From Chara braunii (Eukaryota > Streptophyta > Charophyceae > Charales > Characeae), in assembly GCA_003427395.1 (NCBI GenBank), contig BFEA01000705.1:41665-62888 (forward strand): a stretch of 21,224 nucleotides of DNA, in the 5' to 3' direction. Made by a program: the position numbers and the translations under genes. Numbering within the stretch: the first letter of the stretch is position 1; every line of letters begins with the position of its first letter. This document shows, piece after piece, positions 9,332 through 18,108 of this stretch. The notes under the pieces were generated by a model. It saw nothing but the letters and a program-made list of their open reading frames with translations. It did no database searches and was not told where the DNA came from.

Positions 9332-9377
9332 CCTTGGTTTTGTTGAACGGGCCCAAACCTGGGTTCAACTGGCAAGG
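9332..9377 (+). other. Two-tier stem-loop
   Basis: Outer arms CCTTG (9332) and CAAGG (9373) enclose inner arms GTTGAAC (9342-9348) and GTTCAAC (9363-9369). It lies downstream of the tRNA-like module and could be a structured part of its transcript. Confidence 0.4.
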
Positions 9378-9379
9378 CC

Positions 9380-9720
9380 AAGAGGGCGTTGGCAGGTCCT
9401 CCTCTTCAATTCTGCTATTTCTAATTTGTTGATTTATTTTTATTATTCTCCATTTCCCCGCCTGTTAACCGAGCTGGAAACTGGCTCCTGGACCGATGGG
9501 GGAAGAACTTCAAAACAAAATTACAAAGTGCATGAAATTGCTGAAGCAAGGAGCGGATGGAGGGAAGTAGAGCATCCACACCTAGATAGGGGCGGACGGC
9601 CACTCCGTCGCCACCAACGCAGGGTGCCTGCCAGCATGGATTGCCGCGACCAGCAGCGCAGTATGGGACTGATTGAAATGCCCCGTGGGTGGCCGTCTCG
9701 GCAGTCGAGGACCGTGAGCT
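9380..9720. other. Anonymous DNA between inverted repeat copies
   Basis: Open frames exist on both strands (130 codons plus, 158 codons minus, overlapping), but neither shows a recognisable motif and they shadow each other. I do not call a gene. Confidence 0.35.
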
Positions 9721-9895
9721 CGTGCCTCTTTTTGCGGGCCCGTTCGGGTTCTTGCATGTTTGGGACGCCGACAAAATTCCTCTATCCTTCCCATCTTGAA
9801 GGGTCAACACATGGGTGAGTCGGTGGGTGGAATGCCCGCGAGGCCGAAGAAGCCCGAGTGGGTGAACCCTCTGCAGGGGCAGCGTCGGCCAGGGC
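9721..9895 (-). repeat. Inverted repeat pair, right copy
   Basis: On the minus strand this copy parallels 8410-8591. The similarity stops exactly after AAAGAGGCACG (9731-9721), beyond which the two loci are unrelated. The copies are about 1.13 kb apart and diverged, so they are old. Confidence 0.65.
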
Positions 9896-10024
9896 ATGAA
9901 CTGTTGTACGAGGTTGAGTGTGAGCCTGCTCGTTAGGACCCGATGGATGGAGGACTCTGACTGAGTAGGACGAGGCCAGAGAAAACTCGGGCAGGGGCTT
10001 GCAGCGCTACGGACCTGCAGATCA

Positions 10025-10166
10025 TTCGTCGGACTGTAGTGAAGGGCCGAACGACTAATGGGACCAACCGGCCGCTGGTTCTTCTCGAAGTAGCCCTCAT
10101 CGGGCCGACGTGCAAAACGTTCGTTGGACCTGAGTAAAGGGTCGAGGGTCTAGTCGAGCCAATCAG
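10025..10166. repeat. Two direct copies of a ~47 bp word
   Basis: TTCGTCGGAC-N8-AGGGCCGA begins at 10025 and recurs as TTCGTTGGAC-N8-AGGGTCGA at 10120, each ending in a CCAA-C-G word. The period is 95. Confidence 0.55.
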
Positions 10167-10219
10167 GTAGCTGATTTCTTTTGAAAGTTATCTTCAGGCT
10201 CGGTTAGAACTGTCGAGTT

Positions 10220-10256
10220 GCGCTGTGTCGTCGCTGCGCTGTGTCGTCGCTGCGCT
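10220..10256. repeat. 16 bp tandem repeat, 2.3 copies
   Basis: GCGCTGTGTCGTCGCT at 10220-10235 is repeated exactly at 10236-10251 and then partially. It sits where the purine-rich block begins. Confidence 0.9.
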
Positions 10257-12107
10257 AAGAACAGGCAGAGGAGTGGAGTGTCGAGGAAATCGAGGAAGAA
10301 GACAAGAGAGAAAGGAGAAGAGAAAGGCAGGCAGAGGAAGCAACGACGAAAGGAAGGAAGAAGACGGGTAACGAGACGACGAAGGGAGTAAGGAAGAAGG
10401 CGAGTGAGGGGAGAGGCGGAGCAGGCAAAGGGAAAGGCGGATGAATCTGGCTCGGGTTCCGCACCAGGTACGTGGAAATTGGCGATGGGGAAAATGACGA
10501 AGGCGGAAGGAGGAACTCATAACTTACTTGATTCTTAGTGAAATCAAGCGAGGGGAGATGCTAATCGGAGGTATTTCGTCCGGGCAAGTTCAATAGAAAC
10601 GTTAATTTTAGTGTTAGATAAGTAGGTAGAGAGTTAGACGAGAAAAGGCGCGCGCGGAAGAGTCGAGGGAGAAAGAGAAGGGAAGAGCAAGAGGGAAAGA
10701 GACAAATCTAGGTCATTCCTTAACCACTCGGTGCGATCTTAGAGGTGAAGTGGAGGTTTTGAGGCGTCGTGAATCAAATGGCCGCGCCAAATTTTGCTTT
10801 TGACGACTGATTCGACCGATACGGGTGGTGAGAGTTGCGCTCGGGAAGACTCTCGATTCTGCGATGAACGACAACAAAGCTATCTAGCAGAGGAACGTAG
10901 TAAACAAAGGTTTTCTAGCTAGGCGACTCAAGCAGAACTGTTAGTTTAATGTTAGAGCTGCAGATAGGGAGTCAATAGAGAGGGGAGTCGTGCAAAGAGA
11001 TGGAAAGAAGAGAATGAGAGAGGGAGAGAGTAAGGACTTACTGTGAATGATGCGGAAGAACTGAAAGTCGAACTATGGTGCTAGACCGCACTCAAATCCG
11101 GGCGCCTTGCCTTTGTTATATCTTCCACGTTGCAGTGGAAGATTCGTTTTACCTCGACCCCAACCATCATGCCCTCTTTGGAGTAGTACTAGCCTGCTTG
11201 GTGATAACTTCAAAGTGCTCCTCATCGATGCCAGGTTCGTTTGTCTGAGGATTGATCTACCCCTCATCGTAGTTGCATAACGCACCACTGTAGGCGGTGT
11301 ACATGTTAGGGGCGAATAAACTTGGCATAAATTGTGGCCTAGGTGCATTAAGGAAGAGGCGAGAGTGGGAACGAGGAGAAGGACTGGATGAATAAGGGAA
11401 GGAGCGATAGAATAGAGAAGCAGGGAGAAAGGCAAAGGGTGTCGTCGGGCCTACCTGTCATAAGTGCAGGACTACATAGATAGTGATTGGAAAACGTCGG
11501 GCGATGTATTTGTCCATTCGTAGCGGAAGTACCATTGGTATTTGGTAATCCGGTTGCTACTCGTGGCCATCATTAGTGCCCAGACATTGCTCGTCATTGT
11601 AGCCCATCACTGCTTGTTATTAGACCGGACTAGTCTTGGTCGTGCGCTGCACAAAATCACGTTGCTCTGCGTAGTTGCCAATCCCTCATGAGTTGATCTA
11701 TCTGATCTATGTTGTAAGATCAGGTCATTGCTATTTTAGTTTGAGTTCGTATCCTTCATCGCAATGACTTACGATTTTCTCAAAATCTTGAGGTAAATCT
11801 GGCCATGTGTATGGCTGGGTGCAGTTGTAATTCATTCCAAAGAAGGAATGTGTGAGGGAGAGTGATGAAAGAAGTAGGGAAGAGGAATTGAGAAAGGGAC
11901 GGGAGGGGTATGACGATGACAATGGAGGAAGAGTAAGGGGGACTTACCTCCGTTACCCCGTTCGTCTTCTCGCCAAGGTCGTTGGCCACACATTTTTGAA
12001 TCGGGCTGTAACTAAATACAGACCGTGCGCTCGACAGCGTGATGAAAGTCCTCAATTGTCGTAACGGCCACCCGTGTCCGACAAGGTAGTAGCCGAGCCA
12101 GGCCCAT
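10255..12107 (-). pseudogene. Decayed intron-containing gene, product unknown
   Basis: Read on the minus strand, protein-like blocks alternate with pyrimidine-rich stretches bounded by splice-type words. Candidate donors are GGAG/GTAAGT (intron from 11947), ATC/GTAAGT (from 11772), ACAG/GTAGGC (from 11454), ACA/GTAAGT (from 11041) and CAA/GTAAGT (from 10527). Candidate acceptors end in AG at 11815, 11339, 10915 and 10255. Blocks include 12107-11948 (contains IEDFHHAVERTVC), a 42-base block 11814-11773 (contains TWPDLPQDFEKI), about 11690-11455 (contains GYNDEQCLGTNDGHE) and 11338-11042 (contains APNMYTAYSGALCNYDEG, then VKRIFHCNVEDITKARR and FDFQFFRII in shifted frames). Several stops and at least two frameshifts interrupt it, so it is not functional. 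I do not recognise the family. It could be a host gene or a transposon gene. Confidence 0.45.
10915..11041 (-). other. Candidate intron with branch site
   Basis: On the minus strand it opens with GTAAGT, is C/T-rich, contains CTAACAT (a branch-site type word) and ends CTAGCTAG. A similar CTAACACTAAAATTAAC phrase recurs on the minus strand at about 10590-10620, so this intron end seems to be duplicated within the locus. Confidence 0.35.
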
Positions 12108-12420
12108 GGGGCCCGACGTCGGTTTTGGAACTGGTCACCGGGTCAAAGACAAACACCAAAAAAAAAAAAAAAAGTGATAATAATAATAATAATAAAATTA
12201 CTAAAAATAAGAATAAAAGCGAGGAAACAATAAAAGTAAGGGGACAAGGGTCGCACGTCCCAGGAGGCTGCGACGCAACACGCACCCAGGTCGCGCATGG
12301 TTGCACCTCGCCGTCGATACCCTACGCACGATGCTCACCCGGACGAGGAACTAAACTTCCTCTCCGCACGTGCGCCGTCAAGCGGACGAGGCTGCACTGG
12401 TGTGACTTGCAGAAAACGAG
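12108..12420. other. Anonymous DNA with A16 and (TAA)n
   Basis: An A run at 12159-12174 is followed by TAA trinucleotides to about 12196, then purine-rich and GC-rich spacer. The A run could be a retroposon tail. No gene is supported. Confidence 0.5.
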
Positions 12421-12446
12421 CCAAATACCCTTGTAAGGGTATTTGG
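12421..12446. repeat. 26 bp palindrome, locus 2
   Basis: CCAAATACCCTT and AAGGGTATTTGG are perfect 12-base arms around a central GT. It matches the 8601-8624 palindrome nearly base for base and ends just where pol-like sequence begins (about 12447), so it may mark the end of a mobile unit. Confidence 0.75.
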
Positions 12447-13682
12447 TACGACAGTGCTGGTCCATTGGAGGCACTACCTCCTAGGCAGATCCTTTTATGT
12501 AAAGATCTGACCATGAGACACTGCACTGGATTACGACATAGCCCGTGCTCAAGAGGTGGATTGAAGTCATAGACATGTATGACTTCAAGCTCGACCCTCT
12601 CAAGGGAGATTACAACAAAGTGGTTGATGCACTATCGCGAAGGGCAGACTATTTGGGCGCGTTAGTGACCGAGTTTGCAATTTCTGACGATGTAACCGGA
12701 TCCATGGTGGAAGCCTATCGAGAGGACGCAGTCATGTCTGAGATCATCCGCAAACTGGAAGCTAAAGATAAGGTTACTTCCGATGAGCTTGTGCTGGTTG
12801 ACGACTTGCTTTTCCTTAGAAGGTTGGGAATAAACGATTGTGTGTTTCGAATAAAGAGTCTTTGCGTAGTCTATTCTTAGGAGATTGTCATGATGCAGCT
12901 GGACATTTTGGTTATAAAAAGACAGCAGCAAACTTAGTGCATAAATTTTGGTGGCCCACAATGATGGATGATGCAAAGAAGTATTTCAAAACTTGTCAGG
13001 TTTGTTAGCGTGCCAAGTCACGGACGCAGGCACCGCTTGGGCTTATCAATCCCTTGCCCATCCTTGCTCGTCCAGGTCAAAGTGTGTCCATGGATTTCAT
13101 GGATACCCTTGTGACCAGGAAGAGCGGTAAACGACACATCTTTGTCATTGTGGACCGATTCACAAAGTATGCTAGACTGATCGCTACGCCTGAGACAGCT
13201 AGGACTGACCATGTCATCAAGCTATTTATGGACAACTGGGTACGTGACTTTGGCCTCCCTAAGTCTATTGTAAGCGACAGGGATGTCAGATTCACTAGTG
13301 AACTGTGGCGAAGTACAACCCAACAGATGGGTAGCCGACCGCAAATGACATCAGGGAACCATCTTGAGTCCAATGGTCAGGCTGAACAAATGAACCTTGC
13401 AGTGCATCACTTGCTTCGGCATTACATTAAACCAAGTCAGGATGACAGGGACGATAAATTTCCCCACGTCACCAGCCTGTACAATAACGCCATGCACAAC
13501 ACTACCAACATTACTCCTAACCAATTGCATCTTGGTTGGAAGCCCAGATCTGCATTAGACTTCCTGTTGCCGAAAGATCAGCCAACTGCAGCCCTGGCAG
13601 CATCAAGTTTGTTGTAAAGTACGAACGGATGCTGCAGCAGGCTGTAGAGCATATCAAGAAAGCTCAAGATGCCATGGTTGCA
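12447..13682 (+). pseudogene. pol: Old Ty3/gypsy pol remnant: end of RNase H and integrase
   Basis: Contains the RNase H end (HWRHYLLG near 12462, SDHETLHW near 12507, DALSRR near 12627), then an integrase. The HHCC zinc finger has His at 12889 and 12904 and Cys at 12994 and 13003. The catalytic triad is Asp 13093, Asp 13276 and Glu 13384, with 35 residues between the last two, as in the D,D-35-E family. Lesions: a frame break near 12490, TAG at 12539 and 13006, a frameshift near 12850 and another near 13590. RT and everything upstream are missing. The right end at 13682 is an insertion point, not a natural end. Codon use is clearly less GC-rich than in the younger element, so the two belong to different lineages. 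Not functional. Confidence 0.9.
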
Positions 13683-14004
13683 TGTAGCGGACCTCGGGTG
13701 GGCCTGTGAGACCAGCCCCTTGGCCTGTTCTCACAGGCCTGTGTTCTATTCGGGGGCAATCCAGTCCAGTCCAGTCCAGGGCGGTACCTCTGTCGGTACC
13801 AGCGAGTCCAGTCCAGTCCGGTCAGTCCGCTGGGGTATACCCCAGCAGTTGTCTGTTTTCATTCTCATTCTTCACTTGCACATTTTGGAGTACGTGCGTT
13901 GGAGTCTTGCGTGGGGAGCTGCGTTGTGCCATCTCGCTCCCCCCTTTTTCCTCCATCTCCATCTCTATCACTAGCGGAGCACAACACCTGGTGGGTCCGC
14001 TACA
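13683..14004 (+). repeat. 5' long terminal repeat, 322 bp
   Basis: Begins TGTAGCGGACC and ends GGTCCGCTACA, a perfect 11 bp terminal inverted repeat with TG...CA ends. Directly after it come one base and the primer-binding site, which fixes the right edge. Inside are an 11 bp stem (GGCCTGTGAGA at 13701-13711 with TCTCACAGGCC at 13729-13739), CCAGT pentamer repeats at about 13760-13780 and 13806-13820, and an 18 bp perfect palindrome at 13829-13846. No partner LTR is present to date the insertion. Confidence 0.85.
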
Positions 14005-14005
14005 T

Positions 14006-14017
14006 TGGTATCGGAGC
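14006..14017 (+). promoter_or_regulatory. Primer-binding site, initiator-Met tRNA type
   Basis: TGGTATCGGAGC is the plant tRNA-iMet primer site TGGTATCAGAGC with one A-to-G change that would still allow a G-U pair. It begins two bases after the LTR end. It primes minus-strand DNA synthesis. Confidence 0.85.
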
Positions 14018-14179
14018 GGGAACGTTCCCCGCTCCCACCCACCACCCCGTACAGCTGAGGAGAACAGCGAAACCCGACAGCAAGGCCGTCGCACGCGCGC
14101 GCGCCACGCGCCCACGCTGCCCCGCTGCCCCGCCCCGCCCCGCTCCCGGATTATATTATCAAGATCCGGGATGCATGCT

Positions 14180-14260
14180 GCCGCTGGGGTTTGAACCCAG
14201 GCAGCTGCTGCCCATGCGCGTGCGTGTACCACTCTCATAACACACTGGCCACAGTCTATG
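14180..14260 (-). ncRNA. tRNA-like module with Pol III boxes
   Basis: On the minus strand TGGCCAGTGTG (14251-14241) resembles box A, and GGTTCAAACC (14197-14188), inside a CTGGGTTCAAACCCCAG arm, is a near-perfect box B and T-arm. The spacing of about 54 bases would fit a tRNA with a long variable arm, but no acceptor stem pairs. It could be a SINE carried by the retrotransposon or a decayed tRNA. Confidence 0.4.
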
Positions 14261-14302
14261 CATGGCGTTGTAGCACGGTAACCTCGTGTTGAAGAGGTGC
14301 TG

Positions 14303-14713
14303 GCTATTTACCCCCCCCGCCCCCCCCCGACGAGCAGCAAGCTGCGGCCAGCGAGGCAGCAACAGGAGAGGCTGCTATTTACCCCCCCCCCCCGTGATTG
14401 CTGCTGCCTGTGCACGTGGCCACCTGCAGTGCCACGTGGCACTTTGCTGTGGACTGAAGACCCCCCTGGTTAGGGGGCTGCACCACAGCATCATTATTAT
14501 TATTATTTTTTACTATCTCTCTACTGCTGCAGCAGCAGCTTTGCAGCAGCTCAAGATTTCCCCCTGGCTAGGGGGCTGTGTGACTGTGGCAGTAGGGTGG
14601 CTGATCAAGATCTCAGCCAACCCTAGATCATCATCATCATCCATCAGGGTATGCTCACACAGCACACCCTGGATCTGCAGTGCTGCAACTAGGGGCTGAT
14701 CAAGATCTCAGCC
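14303..14713. repeat. Short duplicated modules in the leader
   Basis: GCTATTTACCCCCCCC occurs at 14303 and 14374. CCCCCTGG(T/C)TAGGGGG, a hairpin with 6 bp arms and a 4-base loop, occurs at 14462 and 14560. GGCTGATCAAGATCTCAGCC, itself with 6 bp arms, occurs exactly at 14599 and 14694. Offsets are 71, 98 and 95. Confidence 0.8.
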
Positions 14714-15329
14714 CCCCTAAATCCTCCAATTGGTTGGCTGTAGCGAAGGCCAAGACCCTCCTGGTCTTGGTATACCTTGTGCCCCTGGAGACACCAAGGG
14801 CCAGGTATCATCTCTCTCTCCCCTTTTTTTTCCCCCACCTTCCACTGCCTCTCTCCCCTCCTCTTTTTACCTTCCCCACCCCACCTTTTCTCCCACTAAC
14901 CACTATCTTACCCTCTTTTCTTCATTTCTTTTCTTTTCTCTCCTCCTTCCCTCTTAGTTTCTTGATCACTCTCCATCTTTCCCCATCCTCTTTCTCTCCC
15001 ATTCTCTCACCCTCCTCTTCCCCAACTGCCACCACATCATCCCCCCACCTTCCACTTCCATCTTTTTTCCTCTCCCACCTATTTCTTTCTTCTCTCCATC
15101 ACTCTCTCATCCCCCCTTCCCCCCCTACTTCGAATTTTTCTGTTTTTTCTTTTTTTCTATCTCCCTTTTGATTCATATTTTCTCTTTTTTCCAAGAAAAT
15201 TCGAATTATCTTCTTCCCCACCTTCTTTTCTCATCTTCTGATTTATTTCATTTATTTTTTTATTTATTCTGAAAATTCGATTTTCTCTACGGCAACCCTA
15301 AATCTGATTAGGTGTTAGTCTTTACTACT

Positions 15330-15375
15330 TTCGGCACACGTTTTGACCCCGTAGGGGTAACGAAGTGCTGCCGAA
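15330..15375 (+). repeat. Leader hairpin repeat, copy 1
   Basis: Outer arms TTCGGCA (15330-15336) and TGCCGAA (15369-15375), inner arms ACCCC (15346-15350) and GGGGT (15354-15358) around a 3-base loop. Confidence 0.75.
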
Positions 15376-15404
15376 ATTTTCTGTTTTTCTCACACGTAGT
15401 CTTC

Positions 15405-15447
15405 TCGGCACACTTCGAACCCATGGGGGTAACGAAATGCTGCCGAA
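15405..15447 (+). repeat. Leader hairpin repeat, copy 2
   Basis: Outer arms TCGGCA (15405-15410) and TGCCGA (15441-15446), inner stem built on ACCCATGGGGGT (15419-15430), followed by the same AACGAAATGC word as copy 1 with one change. Confidence 0.75.
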
Positions 15448-15613
15448 ATTTTTGACAAATCAGATACTTCATTTCTCCCTACCTCCTCACCCACTTATTT
15501 ACTTATTTATTTATTTATTTATTTATTTCTTATTTCTTTATTTCTTTTTGAAAATTCTTTTTATTTGCGGCATTTTGAAACCTAGTGTGCTCACCTTGAT
15601 CTCTCCTTTCCCC

Positions 15614-15658
15614 TTGGCACATTCTTGACCCCATGGGGGGTAGGGAAATGTTGCCGAA
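15614..15658 (+). repeat. Leader hairpin repeat, copy 3
   Basis: More diverged copy: TTGGCACATT opens it, GACCCCATGGGG is the inner stem (about 15627-15638) and TTGCCGAA (15651-15658) closes it. Confidence 0.65.
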
Positions 15659-16085
15659 AATTTCAAAAAAATAAATATTGTTTTTCTTTTCACATTTTGT
15701 TTACTTCTTTTCTTAATTATTTTATTATTTATTTTCTTTTGTTTTTCTCTTGAAATCTCGCTTTTTATTTTTTATTTTTCTCCCGCCTCCCCCCCCTATG
15801 CTTGCTATTTTATTCTTTTTGATTAGGTCACCGGTACCCTACCCTAACCACTTAAACTTCGGTTAGGGTTTTCTTAGGTTTTTTCTAGGGTTTAGGATTC
15901 TTCAAAACCCCCCTACTTCCCCTTCCTCTTCGGGCACCTTGGACCCGAACCACCCCTCCCCCTTTGACGGCGCTTGCGCTAGCCTTGCTAGCACCGTCCG
16001 CCGCTTTTTACCGCGGATTCCCCCCTACGCCCTCCGCTCACGTGGACCTCTCCTGGCCCCCTCCAGTCCGGCCCGTCACCTTCCC

Positions 16086-18108
16086 ATGGCCGACGGCGCG
16101 TCACACGCCGTTGACGCGGCGACGACCATGGCACAGGGCTTCACACCCGTGCCGACGGACCAGGGCCACCAGCCCCAGGGGGATCTGCACACCCTCCTCA
16201 CCTCTCTCCTTGTGCCCATCCAGGCGCAACTCGCGACCCTCGCGCCCTTACAGGCGCAAGTGACGACCCTTGCTGCCGGCGTGCATCAACTCCAGGGCGC
16301 TGCGTGTCCTCCATCTCCTGGCTCCCAGTCCGGGTCCCCCGTCCTCCGACAGGGTGGCCACGGTGGAGCTTCCTCCTCCGCTGCCCCCGACCCGGCCATC
16401 TTGGTGACCGTCCACGCCCCTAGCACGACGGCCGCCACGAGTCAGGTCCTCCCTCAGTNTACGGGCGCACCCGCCCAGACCCCGGTCACTACGGCCACGG
16501 TACCACAACCCGCTACCATGGTCGCAGCTTTTCCGGGTGCCCCACTTCTCCCTCCTCTTCGCACGACCACAGCGCCATCTGGCTCTCCCCATTGTGGGAT
16601 GCCTCGCGCCGCTCATGCGTCTCCCCCTGCCACACCTCGCTCGACCTACGTTCGAGGTCTCGAGGACGAGATCGCCCAGCTGCGGACCGACCTCGCCCTC
16701 TCACGCCTTCAACCACCCCCACCCTCACAGGTGGCCACGCCTTCCGACGCACCCCCGTCTTCCTCTATTCTTCCTTCCATGCAGGCTCGCTTCCCTCGCC
16801 CTGCACCCTACCCATCCCCATCCTACCTCCTCCCCATCCCCTCGGTTGTTGCGACCTCTTCTACAGCAGCTCCCGTGCAGCCTGCCGCTGTTTCCCTCGC
16901 CACTCCACCATGCGGCCTGGGCGTACAGTTAGTTGCGCCTCCTCCTCCAGGACCTGCGCCGATTTATTCAGCCGTAGCGCAGTCCCCTGCTTCCCGTTCT
17001 CCTCGCCGCCAAAACGGTGGCGCACCACTCGTCCGCTTGACGGACATTGCCTTGTATGACGGTACAGGCATACGCGTGTCTCGGTGGCTACAGTCTGCCA
17101 CCCGCATGCTCCAGCTCATGGGTGCTGCACCCGACACGTGGGTGGCTCACCTCTCCACGCGCCTGCGTGGCGGTCCTTTCGACACCTGGGAGGATTTCTA
17201 CGCTTACTCCGTTCGTGCGGGTCGAACTCCGACCTTCATGGATTTCCAGGCGTTCCTCGAGGATCGCTTCGGAGCCCGATATGACGTGACTGACGCCTTC
17301 GAGCGTGTCGTCACTACACGCTGGTCCGTCTCTGGTGGCGCTGCCGGCCTGGATCGCCACATCCAGGTCTTTCAGGACGCCCGCCTCATTTGTGACATGG
17401 CGTTCCTCCCCGAGGCGGCCCTTATCGATCATTTCTTGGCCAGCCTACCACTCCGAGCTATGGCGGTACGAGTTCACATCGGCCCCGCAGGCTTACGAGG
17501 CCGCCAGGGACCATCAGCGAATGCGGGCCCGTCTTCACCGCGCCTCCTCCTCCCAGCCACAGCGTACTGGTTACGCCTCCTCCTCCTCTCACGGCACTTC
17601 CCAGCGTCGTTCCCCTTTCCACGGTCGCCCCTGCCGTTCCGCGCAGCAGGGCCGCCACTTCTCGCGCCGCTTCAACGCGCTCGAGTATGGTGAGCAGGGC
17701 GCTGGTGCCCCGCTGTCGCCAGAGGGTGACCATAGCGATGACCTCCACCTTGGCGAGGCTGTCCAGCACCACCTGGAGGACCCTACTCTCTCTATGGTTG
17801 AGCGCCTCCAGCTCATCTTCTCCACCCTTTCCCGGGCACGCAGCCGCCCTGGTCACGCTGGCGCGTCGCCCCCCGAGGTCCCTCAGCAGGACCTCCCTCA
17901 GGGCTTTGTCCCTCCTCGCGGTGTCCTTTCCGCTAAGGAGCGCGCGACTATTTTGGGTCGACGTGGATGTTTGCGATGTCGTCAGGACGGTCATACCTCC
18001 TCGCGGTGCCCTTACACCACCGCCCTTGACCGCCACTACGCTGACCTTTCCCGCCAGCGTCGTGCTCAGTTCCCCCCCGGCGCCTCACATCCCCGCGGCG
18101 CCTCCTAG
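16086..18108 (+). pseudogene. gag: gag of the younger Ty3/gypsy element, frameshifted
   Basis: The ATG at 16086 (CCCATGG context) is preferred over the TTG at 15939 that opens the frame. Residues 1-310 are Pro/Ser/Ala-rich and probably disordered, with a short coil-like heptad stretch (LLVPIQAQLATLAPLQAQV) and another near LEDEIAQLRTDLAL. The capsid-type gag domain lies at about 17035-17450 (WLQSATRML, WEDFYAY, FQAFLEDRFGARYDV). Near 17450 the sequence moves one frame (net one extra base) and continues with YEFTSAPQAYEAARDH to a CCHC zinc knuckle at 17968-18009 (C-x2-C-x4-H-x4-C). It ends at TAG 18106-18108. Gag packages the RNA and forms the particle. An ambiguous base N lies at 16459. The shift is in mid-gag, so it is a lesion or sequencing error and not programmed. 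Confidence 0.85.
18072..18102 (+). promoter_or_regulatory. Candidate -1 frameshift site, C7 plus hairpin
   Basis: CCCCCCC at 18072-18078 is read C-CCC-CCC in the downstream gag frame. A -1 slip leads past the gag stop into the frame that stays open to 18335. GGCGCC at 18079-18084 can pair with GGCGCC at 18097-18102. A proper pseudoknot or a 5-9 base spacer is not evident, so this is tentative. Confidence 0.3.

Larger units (their letters stand above)
14018..16085 (+). other. Long retrotransposon leader
   Basis: About 2 kb separates the primer site from the likely gag ATG. It holds a tRNA-like stretch (minus strand, 14180-14260), short duplicated modules (14303-14714), a pyrimidine-rich run (about 14815-15240), three copies of a hairpin motif (15330-15658) and AT-rich DNA. 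Open frames here are low-complexity Ser/Pro/Leu-rich artefacts. Packaging and dimerisation signals would be expected in such a leader. Confidence 0.6.

Noticed and set aside
956-13008. A variant genetic code in which TAG or TAA means Gln
   Set aside because: Stops at Gln positions suggested it, but the younger gag ends sensibly at TAG, the pol stop replaces Trp, and TGA stops and frameshifts occur beside them. Decay explains all of it.
13822-14238. 138-codon minus frame over the LTR
   Set aside because: It lies across the LTR, primer site and tRNA-like module and is a chance open frame in GC-rich DNA.
14680-15171. 163-codon plus frame rich in Ser, Pro and Leu
   Set aside because: It translates a pyrimidine-rich leader tract, has no motif, and lies upstream of the true gag start.
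15840-15895. Telomere-like (TTTAGGG) words
   Set aside because: Only scattered single words such as TAGGGTTTAGG are present; there is no tandem array.
17088-18036. Minus-strand frames opposite gag (114 and 192 codons)
   Set aside because: They are shadows of the GC3-rich gag coding strand, with no motifs.
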